Shown here: in pieces, positions 42,603 through 52,481 of the stretch
Position numbering within the stretch: the stretch's first letter is position 1
How the letters are laid out: every line of letters starts with the position of its first letter
Origin: Eubacteriaceae bacterium ES3
GTDB lineage: Bacteria > Bacillota > Clostridia > Eubacteriales > Eubacteriaceae
NCBI GenBank assembly: GCA_030586155.1
Contig: CP130741.1
Span: 248,001 to 312,000 of the forward strand
DNA length: 64,000 nt
Direction of reading: 5' to 3'
Notes under the pieces: model-generated
The model's database searches: none
Told to the model about the DNA's origin: nothing
The model's input: the letters and a program-made list of their open reading frames with translations, nothing else
Position numbers and translations under genes: made by a program

Positions 42603-43487
42603 ATGTCCATACTAATAAATGTTATGGCCGCCTGGATTGCTGTTGTTTTAGCAGTCCTATTGTCGGTGGTTTATATATTAAGAATTGTCAATAAAGGGAA
42701 AGGTAAAGATACTTTTATCGGGCAGCTCAATAGAAAGCTGAGAAATGTTCACAAGCCGATGGGTATTCTTTTTGTGATTGTTGCCTGTATCCACGGTTTC
42801 TTTTCGTCAGGCGCTGTTTTTTCTTTAAACTTCGGAAGCTTTTGTATGGTTACCGGGATCCTTTTAGGTTTGACCTATTGGTTGCGTAAAGCCTATAAAG
42901 GTCAGTGTTCCTGGTGTAAACCACATCGAGTACTGACTGTGGTTCTGCTTGTTTTTTTGGGAATTCACCTTTGGGAAGTGGGTGGAATTATGGGGCCTGA
43001 AGCATTTGTAATGGCCTTTTCCAATGAGCTGGAAGCAGAAGTGCAGAATATTTACGGTAGTGAAGATGACCAACCTACCGTAGATGAAACAACAACTGAT
43101 GAAAAGGAAACTGCAACTGCTTCAGAAGATACGACCTTATCAGATTCTACAGTTGATCAAACGATTGAGGAAGTTAATCAGAATTTATTTATAGGAACAG
43201 CCGATATTGCTGATGGGACTTATACTGGCGTGGCTGATGGTTATGGCCCAGATTTGACAGTATCAGTGACTGTCAGTGACAATCAAATCACATCAGTGGA
43301 AGTGGTTTCCCATAATGAACATGGTGAAAAATATTACGGCCGAGCGATCGATGCTGTACCCGCTTCAATTGTTGCTAATCAGACCCCTTATGTAGATGCT
43401 ATCTCAGGTGCAACCTATACATCAAACGGAATCATGAATGCGGTTGTAGATGCGCTGCAACAGGGACTTGTTTCGGGAAGTATCTGA
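42603..43487 (+). CDS. Membrane protein with flavinylated FMN-binding domain
   Basis: This 294-residue redox membrane protein has about four N-terminal helices, with paired histidines (VHKPMGILFVIVACIH, then HRVLTVVLLVFLGIH) that resemble a cytochrome-b-type heme scaffold. An acidic Thr-rich linker (~155-195) leads to an extracytoplasmic FMN_bind domain (~200-294) with SGATYT at 268-273; T273 is the expected site of covalent FMN attachment by ApbE. I chose ATG 42603 with TAAGGAG upstream. It may carry electrons across the membrane to an external acceptor; the acceptor is unknown and no apbE is in the window. Confidence 0.85.
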   Translation: MSILINVMAAWIAVVLAVLLSVVYILRIVNKGKGKDTFIGQLNRKLRNVHKPMGILFVIVACIHGFFSSGAVFSLNFGSFCMVTGILLGLTYWLRKAYKGQCSWCKPHRVLTVVLLVFLGIHLWEVGGIMGPEAFVMAFSNELEAEVQNIYGSEDDQPTVDETTTDEKETATASEDTTLSDSTVDQTIEEVNQNLFIGTADIADGTYTGVADGYGPDLTVSVTVSDNQITSVEVVSHNEHGEKYYGRAIDAVPASIVANQTPYVDAISGATYTSNGIMNAVVDALQQGLVSGSI

Positions 43488-43565
43488 GTTGAATAAACTT
43501 AAGTATCGTCAAGTATAGAACAACATCAGAGAAGAGAACCGGGATGCAGAGAGTGGCCGATAGCC

Positions 43566-43594
43566 TTGACAAAAGTGATGGAACAAGGTAAGAT
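43566..43594 (+). promoter_or_regulatory. Promoter in the gap after the FMN-binding protein gene
   Basis: TTGACA (43566-43571), 17 bp, TAAGAT (43589-43594). The next element downstream is a terminator (43631), so the promoter may produce a short RNA of about 80 bases or drive the next gene by read-through. Confidence 0.65.
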
Positions 43595-43630
43595 AAAACT
43601 GACATAAAAATAAAAGTGTTACTGAACGCA

Positions 43631-43682
43631 GACATTAACAGGAATCAGAATTATCGTTCTGGTCGGTTAGTGTCTTTTTTTA
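43631..43682 (+). terminator. Terminator upstream of the GyrI-like gene
   Basis: GACATTAAC (43631-43639) pairs with GTTAGTGTC (43666-43674) with one G.T pair, with inner CAGAA/TTCTG pairing, followed by eight T residues. Confidence 0.75.
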
Positions 43683-43701
43683 TTGCGGGGGAGGAATTAA
43701 A

Positions 43702-44166
43702 ATGCCAAAAATTTCTGAAATCAATTTGATCCGACACTGTGAAACACCGACGCTGATGATTCGGACAGAAACAACGATTAGTGAGTTGCCGCAATTGATT
43801 GGCACTTCCTACGGGGAGATTATGGATTATCTTAAGAATTGCGGGGAACAGAGTGCTGATAGCCCATTTGTTTTATATCATAATTTTGATTTTCAAAAAA
43901 TGGATGTAGAGATTGGCTTTCCGGTGGCCAGGAAACTGGCGGGAAACGGTAAAATTGAAGCGTCTGTAATTCCCGAGCAGGATATGATTTATTGTATGTA
44001 TCAGGGTCCCTATAAAAAAATTGGTCCGACCTATAAGGCGATGTATCAGTGGGCCGAGGAACATGGACTTGAAGTTGAGCAAAAGGTTTATGAGTTTTAT
44101 TATAATGGTCTTGAGGTTTCTGAGGATCTCCTTTTAACTAAGATTCTGATGCCGGTAAAAATTTAA
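43702..44166 (+). CDS. GyrI-like / AraC effector-binding domain protein
   Basis: This 154-residue stand-alone effector-binding domain of the GyrI/SOUL-like (Rob-C) fold starts at ATG 43702 after GGGGAGGA. Typical segments are PFVLYHNFD, MDVEIGFPV, MIYCMYQGPYKKIGPTY and VYEFYYNGLEVSEDLLLTKILMPV. Such proteins bind small molecules or act as hydrolases; there is no DNA-binding domain. The YjbQ gene follows 68 bases later. Confidence 0.85.
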   Translation: MPKISEINLIRHCETPTLMIRTETTISELPQLIGTSYGEIMDYLKNCGEQSADSPFVLYHNFDFQKMDVEIGFPVARKLAGNGKIEASVIPEQDMIYCMYQGPYKKIGPTYKAMYQWAEEHGLEVEQKVYEFYYNGLEVSEDLLLTKILMPVKI

Positions 44167-44234
44167 TTTTATCTGGACGAAAGTGCTCCAATCCATTAAA
44201 ATAGGAAGCAGTGAAAAAGTAACTGGGGGAAAAA

Positions 44235-44651
44235 ATGATCGCATATCGAAGAGAACTGCATTTTAATCTGCCGACACGCAGAGGGCTGGTTAATATTACC
44301 GGAGATGTTGAAAAGGCATTAAAGGAAAGTGGAATCAAAGAGGGAATGATACTGGTTAATGCCATGAACATCACAGCCAGTGTCTTTATCAATGATGATG
44401 AAGGCGGCCTGCATCATGATTATGAAGTATGGCTGGAAAAACTGGCTCCGGAAAAACCATACAGCCAGTATCGTCATAATGGCTTTGAGGACAATGCTGA
44501 TGCCCACCTGAAACGTACTATTATGGGCAGAGAGACGGTTGTTGCAGTGACAGAAGGTAAACTCGATTTTGGCACTTGGGAACAGATCTTTTATTTTGAA
44601 TTCGACGGAAAAAGAGAAAAGCGGGTGCTGGTTAAAATTATCGGTGAATAA
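44235..44651 (+). CDS. yjbQ: YjbQ family protein (UPF0047)
   Basis: This 138-residue protein of a widely conserved family starts at ATG 44235. Signature parts are [20 protein letters not shown], which provides metal-binding residues, and [17 protein letters not shown] near the C-terminus. Members complement thiamine-phosphate synthase weakly, but the real role is unsettled. Length and motifs agree with full-size members. Confidence 0.92.
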   Translation: MIAYRRELHFNLPTRRGLVNITGDVEKALKESGIKEGMILVNAMNITASVFINDDEGGLHHDYEVWLEKLAPEKPYSQYRHNGFEDNADAHLKRTIMGRETVVAVTEGKLDFGTWEQIFYFEFDGKREKRVLVKIIGE

Positions 44652-44684
44652 AAAAAGAAGCGGGCAAGCCGCTTCTTTTTTTAT
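44652..44684. terminator. Bidirectional terminator between yjbQ and the SOR gene
   Basis: AAGAAGCGG pairs with CCGCTTCTT around a GCAAG loop, with A- and T-runs on either side. Confidence 0.88.
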
Positions 44685-45121
44685 TCTTCGCCAACGCAGC
44701 CCTGGGGGAATTCTGGGGAGCAGACGGTTTCCATATAATCAATATCATCGAGCTGGGCTTCCCATAGGCCATGGATATCACAGTAGGCATAAACAGCCAC
44801 CACGTCCAGGGGATCAATGTTGAAACTGGCTTTGGGTTCATCTGCTGGGGTAAGCTGGACGAAACTTCCACCATTACGGGTTTTTACAAAGATCCAAAGA
44901 ATGGAATGGTCAGGTGTCATCGGATGGGGGATACTGCCTACATTGACCGTAATTTCCTGGTCACCATTAGTGACAACTGGGATATGTTTTTCGGTTGACG
45001 CTTCGATAGTGTTGGGGGTCAGTTCAGTCATGTTATGGTTGCAGTTTTGAGAAATTGTGCCGTGCAGTTCAAGCAATACGCCAGTACAGTCGTTGCACTG
45101 AAAAAGATTAGATTCGTTCAT
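44681..45121 (-). CDS. dfx: Superoxide reductase (desulfoferrodoxin type), centre I degenerate
   Basis: This 146-residue enzyme reduces superoxide to hydrogen peroxide without releasing oxygen, an anaerobe defence. The catalytic Fe site is intact: EKHIP, HPMTPDH and AYCDIHGLW provide the His4-Cys set and the nearby Glu-Lys. The N-terminal desulforedoxin-like centre is incomplete. It has C9, C12 and C27, but the position that should be the second cysteine of the Cys-Cys pair is N28. ATG 45121 follows AAGGAGG. It converges on yjbQ at a shared terminator. Confidence 0.92.
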   Translation of the reverse strand: MNESNLFQCNDCTGVLLELHGTISQNCNHNMTELTPNTIEASTEKHIPVVTNGDQEITVNVGSIPHPMTPDHSILWIFVKTRNGGSFVQLTPADEPKASFNIDPLDVVAVYAYCDIHGLWEAQLDDIDYMETVCSPEFPQGCVGEE

Positions 45122-45274
45122 GGAGAGCCTCCTTAAGTAATTGGAAATTAACCAGATTTAGAAATAATTATTTTGGAATAGTTCAAAATAGTGTTTAATT
45201 TCCTAGTATACATACCCTGTTTTTTAAGAAGTATTTATGATGAATAGATTTTTCTTAAAGGAAGGGAAATAAAC

Positions 45275-45303
45275 TTGTTTTTCACAGACGGTTGCGTTAT
45301 AAT
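45275..45303 (+). promoter_or_regulatory. Promoter of the SRP RNA gene
   Basis: TTGTTT (45275-45280), 17 bp, TATAAT (45298-45303), seven bases before the RNA 5' end. Confidence 0.75.
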
Positions 45304-45309
45304 ACATTA

Positions 45310-45577
45310 GTCGTGCTAGATGGAGAGTTAGCGGTGCTTTGTAACCTGCAATCCGCTACAGCAGGATTGAATTCCCCATGGAGGCTTCAGGTTTTGAGGT
45401 CTGCCGGAGGCAAGTGGTGTTGACAGTTGGACCCTTCGCAATAGAAACTTATGAACCCCGTCAGGTCAGGAATGAAGCAGCGGTAAGTAAGACCTTTTAT
45501 GTGCCGGAGGATACTCTGACTCGAGCAAACTACCGACGTAACGCTTGGAGGCTGATTGTCGAAGTGGGGTGCACGAC
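45310..45577 (+). ncRNA. ffs: Signal recognition particle RNA, long Gram-positive type (scRNA)
   Basis: This ~268-base RNA has complementary ends: GTCGTGC (45310-45316) with GCACGAC (45571-45577). The SRP domain apical helix is recognisable around 45459-45492 (CCCGTCAGGTC, an AGGAA loop, then AAGCAGCGGTAAG), the binding site for Ffh. The length fits the Bacillus/Clostridium large form with an Alu domain. A promoter and a terminator flank it. It fills most of the gap 45122-45780; a reading frame at 45378-45584 inside it is spurious. Confidence 0.95.
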
Positions 45578-45593
45578 AAAATAGTTTTTTAAT

Positions 45594-45622
45594 AATACCA
45601 AACCTTTGTTGGTATTTTTTTT
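45594..45622 (+). terminator. Terminator of the SRP RNA gene
   Basis: AATACCAA pairs with TTGGTATT (45609-45616), followed by a long T-run. Confidence 0.88.
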
Positions 45623-45780
45623 ATGGGCATTTTCGGATAAAAAAAAGACATCCTTCAATAAATATTTGAGATTGTCTGTATTTTGTCAAAACTTGTTGAT
45701 ATAATAATTTTAATTCTATGCGATCAAAAGGTTTAGTTTACAGAGAATGAAGAATAATTTATGAATAGAGAGGAAAACCC

Positions 45781-46920
45781 ATGCGATTTTTTCAAGTGAA
45801 GCCGGCAATTTATTATGGGGAGGATTCCCTGAAGCGAGTTCAGGAAGGTAATTACAAGAATGTTTGTATTGCTACTGATGCAGGGATGGTAAAATTCGGG
45901 ATTCTTAAAATGCTCACCGATTTACTGGATGAGAAGGGGATCACCTACCATGTTTTCTCTGACATCGAATCAGATCCTTCAACAGATATTGTGGAGAAGG
46001 GGCTGATGCATATTATTATGAATAAACCCGATGCCTTAATTGCTATTGGTGGCGGTTCTGTTATTGATGCAGCAAAAGCCATCATCTATTATTGTGTTAA
46101 TTTCAAACGGATTTTCTTTGAAGACCGTTATGTGCACAAACCGGAATTTATTGCCATTCCGACTACCGCTGGTACAGGTTCTGAAGTCACAGAATATGCG
46201 GTAATAACCGATAAAAAAAATAATACAAAAATTCCTTTAACGGATATTTTGATGATGCCGGATACTGCGATTCTTGATCCTAAGCTGATTGAGAGTGTTC
46301 CGCCGGGAGCAACTGCAGCGACCGGGATGGACGTGTTAACCCATGCCATTGAGTCTTATATCTCCACCGGTAATAATCCGTTTTCTCGCTGTTATGCCAG
46401 TAAAGCGGTAGAACTGGTCTTTAAAAGCCTGTTCAACAGTTATGAAAATGGTTCTAATCTGGATGCTAAATCCAGTATGCAGACTGCTTCATGTATGGCG
46501 GGAATCGCCTTTAACAGTGCTGGACTGGGTATTACTCACAGTATTGCCCATGCCTTTGGTGCTAACTTTCATATACCGCATGGTCTGGCCAATGCCATTG
46601 TTTTACCTTATGTGATTAAATTCAACGGTCAGAGTCCTCGGGTGGAACACCTCTATCAACGGCTGTTAAGTGCAACAGGCATTTTAAATGTGTGTGGGGA
46701 TGCCAATGTAACCATGTATAACAGTGTTGTAGCCTTGAGCGAGTCGCTGAATATACCGAGTTGTCTAAAGGATGCAGGCGTTAGCGAAGAAGATTATCTT
46801 AAAGATCGGGAAAGCATGCTTAAAAAGGCCCTGGCAGATGTTTGTACAACGACAAACCCTGTTCCGGTTGGCTATGAGGAAATGAAAGCGGTAATGGATC
46901 AGGCTTATTACGGCGAATAA
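45781..46920 (+). CDS. Iron-containing alcohol dehydrogenase
   Basis: This 379-residue group III alcohol dehydrogenase has the NAD(P)-binding GGGSVIDAAKAI, the IPTTAGTGSEVTEYAV segment, and Fe-binding residues in MDVLTHAIESYIS, THSIAHAFGANFHIPHGLANAI. It would interconvert an alcohol and an aldehyde. Relatives include butanol and 1,3-propanediol dehydrogenases, and the substrate is not predictable. It is monocistronic, with a terminator following. Confidence 0.92.
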   Translation: MRFFQVKPAIYYGEDSLKRVQEGNYKNVCIATDAGMVKFGILKMLTDLLDEKGITYHVFSDIESDPSTDIVEKGLMHIIMNKPDALIAIGGGSVIDAAKAIIYYCVNFKRIFFEDRYVHKPEFIAIPTTAGTGSEVTEYAVITDKKNNTKIPLTDILMMPDTAILDPKLIESVPPGATAATGMDVLTHAIESYISTGNNPFSRCYASKAVELVFKSLFNSYENGSNLDAKSSMQTASCMAGIAFNSAGLGITHSIAHAFGANFHIPHGLANAIVLPYVIKFNGQSPRVEHLYQRLLSATGILNVCGDANVTMYNSVVALSESLNIPSCLKDAGVSEEDYLKDRESMLKKALADVCTTTNPVPVGYEEMKAVMDQAYYGE

Positions 46921-46948
46921 AAACAACTAAAAAATAATAAGTAATTTG

Positions 46949-46996
46949 AGCATTTCATATAGGATTGATTTAAATCCTTATGGAATGCTTTTGTTT
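46949..46996 (+). terminator. Terminator after the alcohol dehydrogenase gene
   Basis: A hairpin of about 18 bp with mismatches (AGCATT with AATGCT outermost, GGATT/AATCC inner) is followed by TTTTG. Confidence 0.8.
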
Positions 46997-47009
46997 ATTT
47001 GTGGCCTGC

Positions 47010-47038
47010 TTGTCTTGACAGCCGATCAGGGATATAAT
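47010..47038 (+). promoter_or_regulatory. Promoter of the UvrD-type helicase gene
   Basis: TTGTCT (47010-47015), 17 bp, TATAAT (47033-47038), 28 bases before the ATG. Confidence 0.7.
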
Positions 47039-47066
47039 TGAGAAAAAATAATGAGCTGGGAAGAAT

Positions 47067-49184
47067 ATGAAAAGTTACAAAGCATTTAAAGAAAAATATG
47101 ATATCCGTTTAAACAGACAACAGGAAGAAGCACTGCTTATGAAAAATGGGCAGACACTTTTGCTGGCTGTCCCGGGCAGCGGAAAAACAACGGTTATCAT
47201 CAACCGGATTGCTTACCTGATCCAGGTCGAAAATGTTAATCCTTCAGCTATCCTGGCCCTTACTTTCAGTCGGATGGGAGCCAGAGACCTGAAACAGCGT
47301 TACAGTAAAAGTTTTGGACAGGATGATATTCATTTCAGTACCATTCATTCTTTCTCCTTATCGGTTATCAGGCAGTACGAAAGACAGTATCACAGAAAAG
47401 CTTTCGAGGTGCTGGCAAATGTAACGCCGGTCATTAGAAAGCTTTATCAGGAACTTTTTAATGCGTATCCGTCAGAAAATGACTTGTCAGAGATTGTTCA
47501 AAGAATCGGGTATGTTAAAAACATGATGCTGAGTGAGCAGGAGATTAAAGCGCTGCCGACACTGGAAATTGATTTTTATAAACTTTTTGAGGCTTTTGAA
47601 GCAAAAAAACAGAGACAAGGTTTGATGGATTTTGATGATCTTCTCAAATACACGTATGGTCTTTTAAAAAGACACCCGGAAATGCTAAAAGTTTTTAAAG
47701 AACGTTATCGTTATATTCATCTGGATGAGGCCCAGGATACGTCCAAGATTCAGTTTAGGATAGTTGAACTGCTGACTGGAAAAAATGGCAACCTGTTTAT
47801 GGTTGGCGATGAAGATCAGAGTATTTATGGATTTCGTGGGGCTTTTCCGCAGTTTCTACTATCCTTTAAAGAGGTTTGGCCGACTGGCCGGGTGCTTTTG
47901 ATGGAAACAAATTATCGCAGCAGCCAGGCGATTGTTGCCAGTGCCAATCAATTTATTAAGCTAAACAGTGAGCGCTACGAAAAAAAAATGGAGACGCCTA
48001 ATAAAAAAGGGATTCCGGTAAAAAGGGAATGGGTAAAAAGTCTGGAGGCTCAGTATCGTCTGATTCTTGAATCGATTAGAAAAGAAGGGAAAGAAACGGC
48101 GGTTTTATACAGAAATAACGAATCAGCCATTCCGTTGGTGGATCTTTTAGACCGGGAGGGAGTACCTTTTTTAATAAAAGAGCATACACCGGCTTTTTTT
48201 AATCATTTTATAGTGAAAGATATCTGGTCATTTTATGAATTTTCCAAACGACCAAATGATTTTGAGTTGTTTTCGCAGTTATACTATAAAATGGATCTGG
48301 CTATTTCTAAAGACATGGTTAATTCGCTTAAAATGCGGGGGAGTGATACGGCAATAAGGGCATTAATCAGGGGAAATAAGGAAAAATCCTGGCTGGTAGC
48401 GAGACTGGAAACGGTGGAAAAGTTGTTGAATCGCTTAAGAATGGAGACGCCACAAAAGGGAATTGATCTGATTCTTGACGAGATGGGATATCGGGGTTAT
48501 CTGCAGTTTAAAATTGGTTCTGGTCATTCGGAAGAGAGTCTTAACCAGAAATTATCGGTTTTAAAAATTCTGGCCGGGAGGTCGGATACCTTTTCAGAGT
48601 ATTTCATGCATCTTGAAGAACTCAGTGAAAAGTTGATGGAAAAACGGATTTATCAGCAGAAAAAACCGCGGGTAACCTTATCAACTTTCCATTCAAGTAA
48701 AGGCCTGGAGTTTGAAAAGGTCTTTGTGATCGATGCGGTGGAAGGGACAATTCCTTGCCCTGGCAGCAGAGAAGAGCTGAGTCTTTTTGGTGAAGAAGTA
48801 CGGCTTTTTTATGTGGGAGCTACCAGAGCCAAGAAGGAACTGATTTATATCTGTGTCAGTGATCAGAAAAATGGAATCTTTCCCTCATCTTTTATAAGCT
48901 ATTTAATTGATGGGATTCCACCTGAAAAGCCGGTTGTTCAAAATGAAAAAGGTGCTGAAAGTTTCGGTGTTAGAAATAATTTCAATAAGCCTGTAAAAGT
49001 TGTAACGTCATATTCAGAACAGGAGCTGAAGGCCTATAAGCCGGGTGTGGTTGTGACCCATCGTCGCTTTGGAAAAGGTGAAATTATAGAGAAAAACGGC
49101 GATGTGGTTAAAGTCAATTTTGAAAAGGCAGGTAACAAGAAAATGAATCTTTCAGTCTGCCTGGAGAATGGAGTTATTCATTAA
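47067..49184 (+). CDS. UvrD/PcrA-like superfamily 1 DNA helicase
   Basis: This 705-residue 3'-5' helicase has all SF1A motifs: NRQQEEALL (Q), AVPGSGKTT (I), LALTFSRMGA (Ia), HLDEAQDTS (II), VGDEDQSIYGFRG (III), METNYRSS (IV), TFHSSKGLEF (V) and FYVGATRAKKEL (VI). The C-terminus ends with a Tudor/KOW-like HRRFGKGEI module found in PcrA-type proteins. It is somewhat shorter than PcrA (~730), so it may be a paralogue. Motif III is DEDQSIYGF rather than the DDDQSIY of many PcrA proteins. Confidence 0.92.
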   Translation: MKSYKAFKEKYDIRLNRQQEEALLMKNGQTLLLAVPGSGKTTVIINRIAYLIQVENVNPSAILALTFSRMGARDLKQRYSKSFGQDDIHFSTIHSFSLSVIRQYERQYHRKAFEVLANVTPVIRKLYQELFNAYPSENDLSEIVQRIGYVKNMMLSEQEIKALPTLEIDFYKLFEAFEAKKQRQGLMDFDDLLKYTYGLLKRHPEMLKVFKERYRYIHLDEAQDTSKIQFRIVELLTGKNGNLFMVGDEDQSIYGFRGAFPQFLLSFKEVWPTGRVLLMETNYRSSQAIVASANQFIKLNSERYEKKMETPNKKGIPVKREWVKSLEAQYRLILESIRKEGKETAVLYRNNESAIPLVDLLDREGVPFLIKEHTPAFFNHFIVKDIWSFYEFSKRPNDFELFSQLYYKMDLAISKDMVNSLKMRGSDTAIRALIRGNKEKSWLVARLETVEKLLNRLRMETPQKGIDLILDEMGYRGYLQFKIGSGHSEESLNQKLSVLKILAGRSDTFSEYFMHLEELSEKLMEKRIYQQKKPRVTLSTFHSSKGLEFEKVFVIDAVEGTIPCPGSREELSLFGEEVRLFYVGATRAKKELIYICVSDQKNGIFPSSFISYLIDGIPPEKPVVQNEKGAESFGVRNNFNKPVKVVTSYSEQELKAYKPGVVVTHRRFGKGEIIEKNGDVVKVNFEKAGNKKMNLSVCLENGVIH

Positions 49185-49246
49185 GCACAATTCAGATAAA
49201 GTTACAATTGAATAAACGAGAAAAATAATAAGTTGATTCGAAAAAT

Positions 49247-49275
49247 TTGATTTTAGACTGGGAATTGGCTATAAT
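49247..49275 (+). promoter_or_regulatory. Promoter of the DUF6440 gene
   Basis: TTGATT (49247-49252), 17 bp, TATAAT (49270-49275), 30 bases before the ATG. Confidence 0.7.
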
Positions 49276-49305
49276 AGGTTAAGTGCTTAGGAGATAAGGG
49301 AGAAG

Positions 49306-49500
49306 ATGAAAACAAAAAAGATGAAACGCAATCGGTTCAGAGTTATTTTGGATGAGACCATTGGAGAACAATCCGGATGCCGAATTCTCGAAGATACTGA
49401 GACCGGAGTTAATTATTTATATCATTATGATCAGTTAGGCAGTGGGTTGACGGTACTCGTAGATGAGGAAGGGGCGCCGGTAGTGGGCCCGCAGCGCTAA
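49306..49500 (+). CDS. DUF6440-like small protein
   Basis: This 64-residue basic-start protein has NRFRVILDETIGEQSGCRILEDTETGVNYLYH and ends LTVLVDEEGAPVV, resembling the DUF6440 family. The function is unknown. It starts at ATG 49306 after a GGAGATAAGGGAG region. It has its own promoter and terminator, which supports it being a real gene. Confidence 0.82.
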   Translation: MKTKKMKRNRFRVILDETIGEQSGCRILEDTETGVNYLYHYDQLGSGLTVLVDEEGAPVVGPQR

Positions 49501-49522
49501 TAAATAGAACGAGCAGTTTGCC

Positions 49523-49552
49523 AGGCCCGGAAGCTAAATTCTGGGCTTTTTT
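49523..49552 (+). terminator. Terminator after the DUF6440 gene
   Basis: GCCCGGAA (49525-49532) pairs with TTCTGGGC (49539-49546) with one G.T pair, then a T-run. Confidence 0.85.
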
Positions 49553-49617
49553 GTATGGTTCGGTTTATATAAAGATTTATAGTGTATATAATAAGAAGAA
49601 TAAATAATGGGAGGTAG

Positions 49618-50910
<1,293 letters not shown>

Positions 50911-50932
50911 AGAGCCAGTTGTCACCATACTC

Positions 50933-50959
50933 AAGTGCCCCGGTAACGGGGCACTTTTT
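50933..50959 (+). terminator. Terminator after eno
   Basis: A perfect 10-bp stem (50933-50942 with 50947-50956) with a GTAA tetraloop, followed by T residues. Confidence 0.92.
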
Positions 50960-50974
50960 AGAAAGGAAGAAACA

Positions 50975-52408
50975 ATGAAACTAAAAGGCATGGCCATTGC
51001 GTCCCATCCGCCGGTCTTGATTCCGGAAGTCGGACAGGGTCGGGAAACAGAAGCGCCAAAAACACTGCAGGGAATGCGGGACCTGGCTAAAAAAATAGTT
51101 GAGGTAAAACCCAAAACTATTGTTTGCATCACACCACATGGGAATGTTTTTCGCGATGGTGTTGCAGTTATTTATGAAAATAAGATATCTGGCGATCTGT
51201 CGAAATTTGGCAGTCCTGAAATTACAATGGATAAAAAATGCGATATGGAATTACTTGACGAATTAAACCGCTCGTTTGCGATGAATCAGTGTCACAGTAT
51301 TTTTTTGAATCAGCGGACTGCGGAAGAATATGAAATTAAACTGGAAATCGATCATGGGTTGCTAGTTCCATTATATTTTATTGATCGTTTCTATCAGGAC
51401 TATAAAATTGTTCATATTACTATTGGTTTTCTGAGTCTGTATGAATTATATCAGATGGGTGTGGCGATTCGGGAAGCAGTTGAGCGAACGAACAGCGAGA
51501 CGATTATTCTGACCAGTGCAGACTTATCCCATTGTCTTAAGGATGAGGGGCCTTATCAGTTTAATCAGATGGGTCCGGTTTTTGACGAAAATATTATTTA
51601 TGGCATCAGTAAAAAAGATTACTATTCTATTTTAACAATTCCCCATGAAGTTTATGAGCCGGCTGGTCAGTGTGGACTAAGGCCAATCGCGATGGGGCTG
51701 GGAGCCCTTGACGGCCATGAGACAGAGTCTGAAGTCTATTCTTATGAAGGTCCCTTTGGGGTTGGCTATCTGACCGCTTATATAGAAATGAAAGAAGACA
51801 AAATTGACAGTCTTCTTGAGCGATATGAAGCAGACCAACGGATGGCCTATAAAAATAGACGCTCCAGTGAATCGGCTTTCGTGGCCCTGGCCAGAGCTTC
51901 TGTTAATGCCTGGGTTCAAAGGGGGCGGAAATTAAATTTTACCCACTATAAGGATCAGGTTGAGATCGAAGAAAAGGCGCTAAAGGAACTTGAGTATCAG
52001 CAGGCTGGAGTTTTTGTTTCAATTCATAAACAGGGTGAACTGAGAGGCTGTATCGGAACGACACAAGCAGTCACCGAGAATATTGCCCAGGAGATTATTC
52101 GTAATGCCATTGAAGCGGCGGCCTACGATCCCCGATTTTTACCGATTGAAGAAGCTGAGTTGATGGATCTGGAAATAAAAGTGGATATCTTGGGTCTAGC
52201 CGAAAAAATTGACAGTATCGATCAGCTGGACGCGAAAAAATATGGGGTAATTGTGGAAAAAGGCTTGCATCGGGGGCTCTTGCTGCCGGATCTTGAAGGT
52301 GTGAATACAGTCTCAGATCAGCTTGCTATTGCCAGGCAGAAAGCCGGAATTATGGATAGTGAGACCGATGTGGATTTATACCGTTTTGAAGTCAAACGTT
52401 ATTCTTAA
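50975..52408 (+). CDS. Memo/LigB-like domain fused to AMMECR1 domain (AmmeMemoRadiSam system A/B)
   Basis: This 477-residue two-domain protein has an N-terminal half (~1-275) with a class III extradiol-dioxygenase-like fold, with metal-ligand-type histidines in ASHPPVLIPEVG, CITPHGN, EIDHGLLVPL and SADLSHC. The C-terminal half (~295-477) is an AMMECR1 domain with GELRGCIGT and AAAYDPRF. This matches the AmmeMemoRadiSam trio, whose third member is a radical-SAM protein usually encoded next door. Here the neighbours are eno and mutY, so the radical-SAM partner is not adjacent. The reaction is unknown. Confidence 0.9.
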   Translation: MKLKGMAIASHPPVLIPEVGQGRETEAPKTLQGMRDLAKKIVEVKPKTIVCITPHGNVFRDGVAVIYENKISGDLSKFGSPEITMDKKCDMELLDELNRSFAMNQCHSIFLNQRTAEEYEIKLEIDHGLLVPLYFIDRFYQDYKIVHITIGFLSLYELYQMGVAIREAVERTNSETIILTSADLSHCLKDEGPYQFNQMGPVFDENIIYGISKKDYYSILTIPHEVYEPAGQCGLRPIAMGLGALDGHETESEVYSYEGPFGVGYLTAYIEMKEDKIDSLLERYEADQRMAYKNRRSSESAFVALARASVNAWVQRGRKLNFTHYKDQVEIEEKALKELEYQQAGVFVSIHKQGELRGCIGTTQAVTENIAQEIIRNAIEAAAYDPRFLPIEEAELMDLEIKVDILGLAEKIDSIDQLDAKKYGVIVEKGLHRGLLLPDLEGVNTVSDQLAIARQKAGIMDSETDVDLYRFEVKRYS

Positions 52409-52438
52409 TAAATTAATTATCACTAATTAAGTCTTAAA

Positions 52439-52481
52439 GGACTTTTACCGCTATTGAGAAATCAGCGGTAAAAGTTTTTTA
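52439..52481. terminator. Bidirectional terminator between the Memo/AMMECR1 gene and mutY
   Basis: ACTTTTACCGCT (52441-52452) pairs perfectly with AGCGGTAAAAGT (52464-52475), then a T-run. The mutY stop codon lies inside it. Confidence 0.88.

Noticed and set aside
45378-45584. A 68-codon open frame overlapping the SRP RNA
   Set aside because: It lies inside the SRP RNA, which is recognised by its Ffh-binding loop, paired ends, promoter and terminator; it has no ribosome-binding site or protein-like composition.
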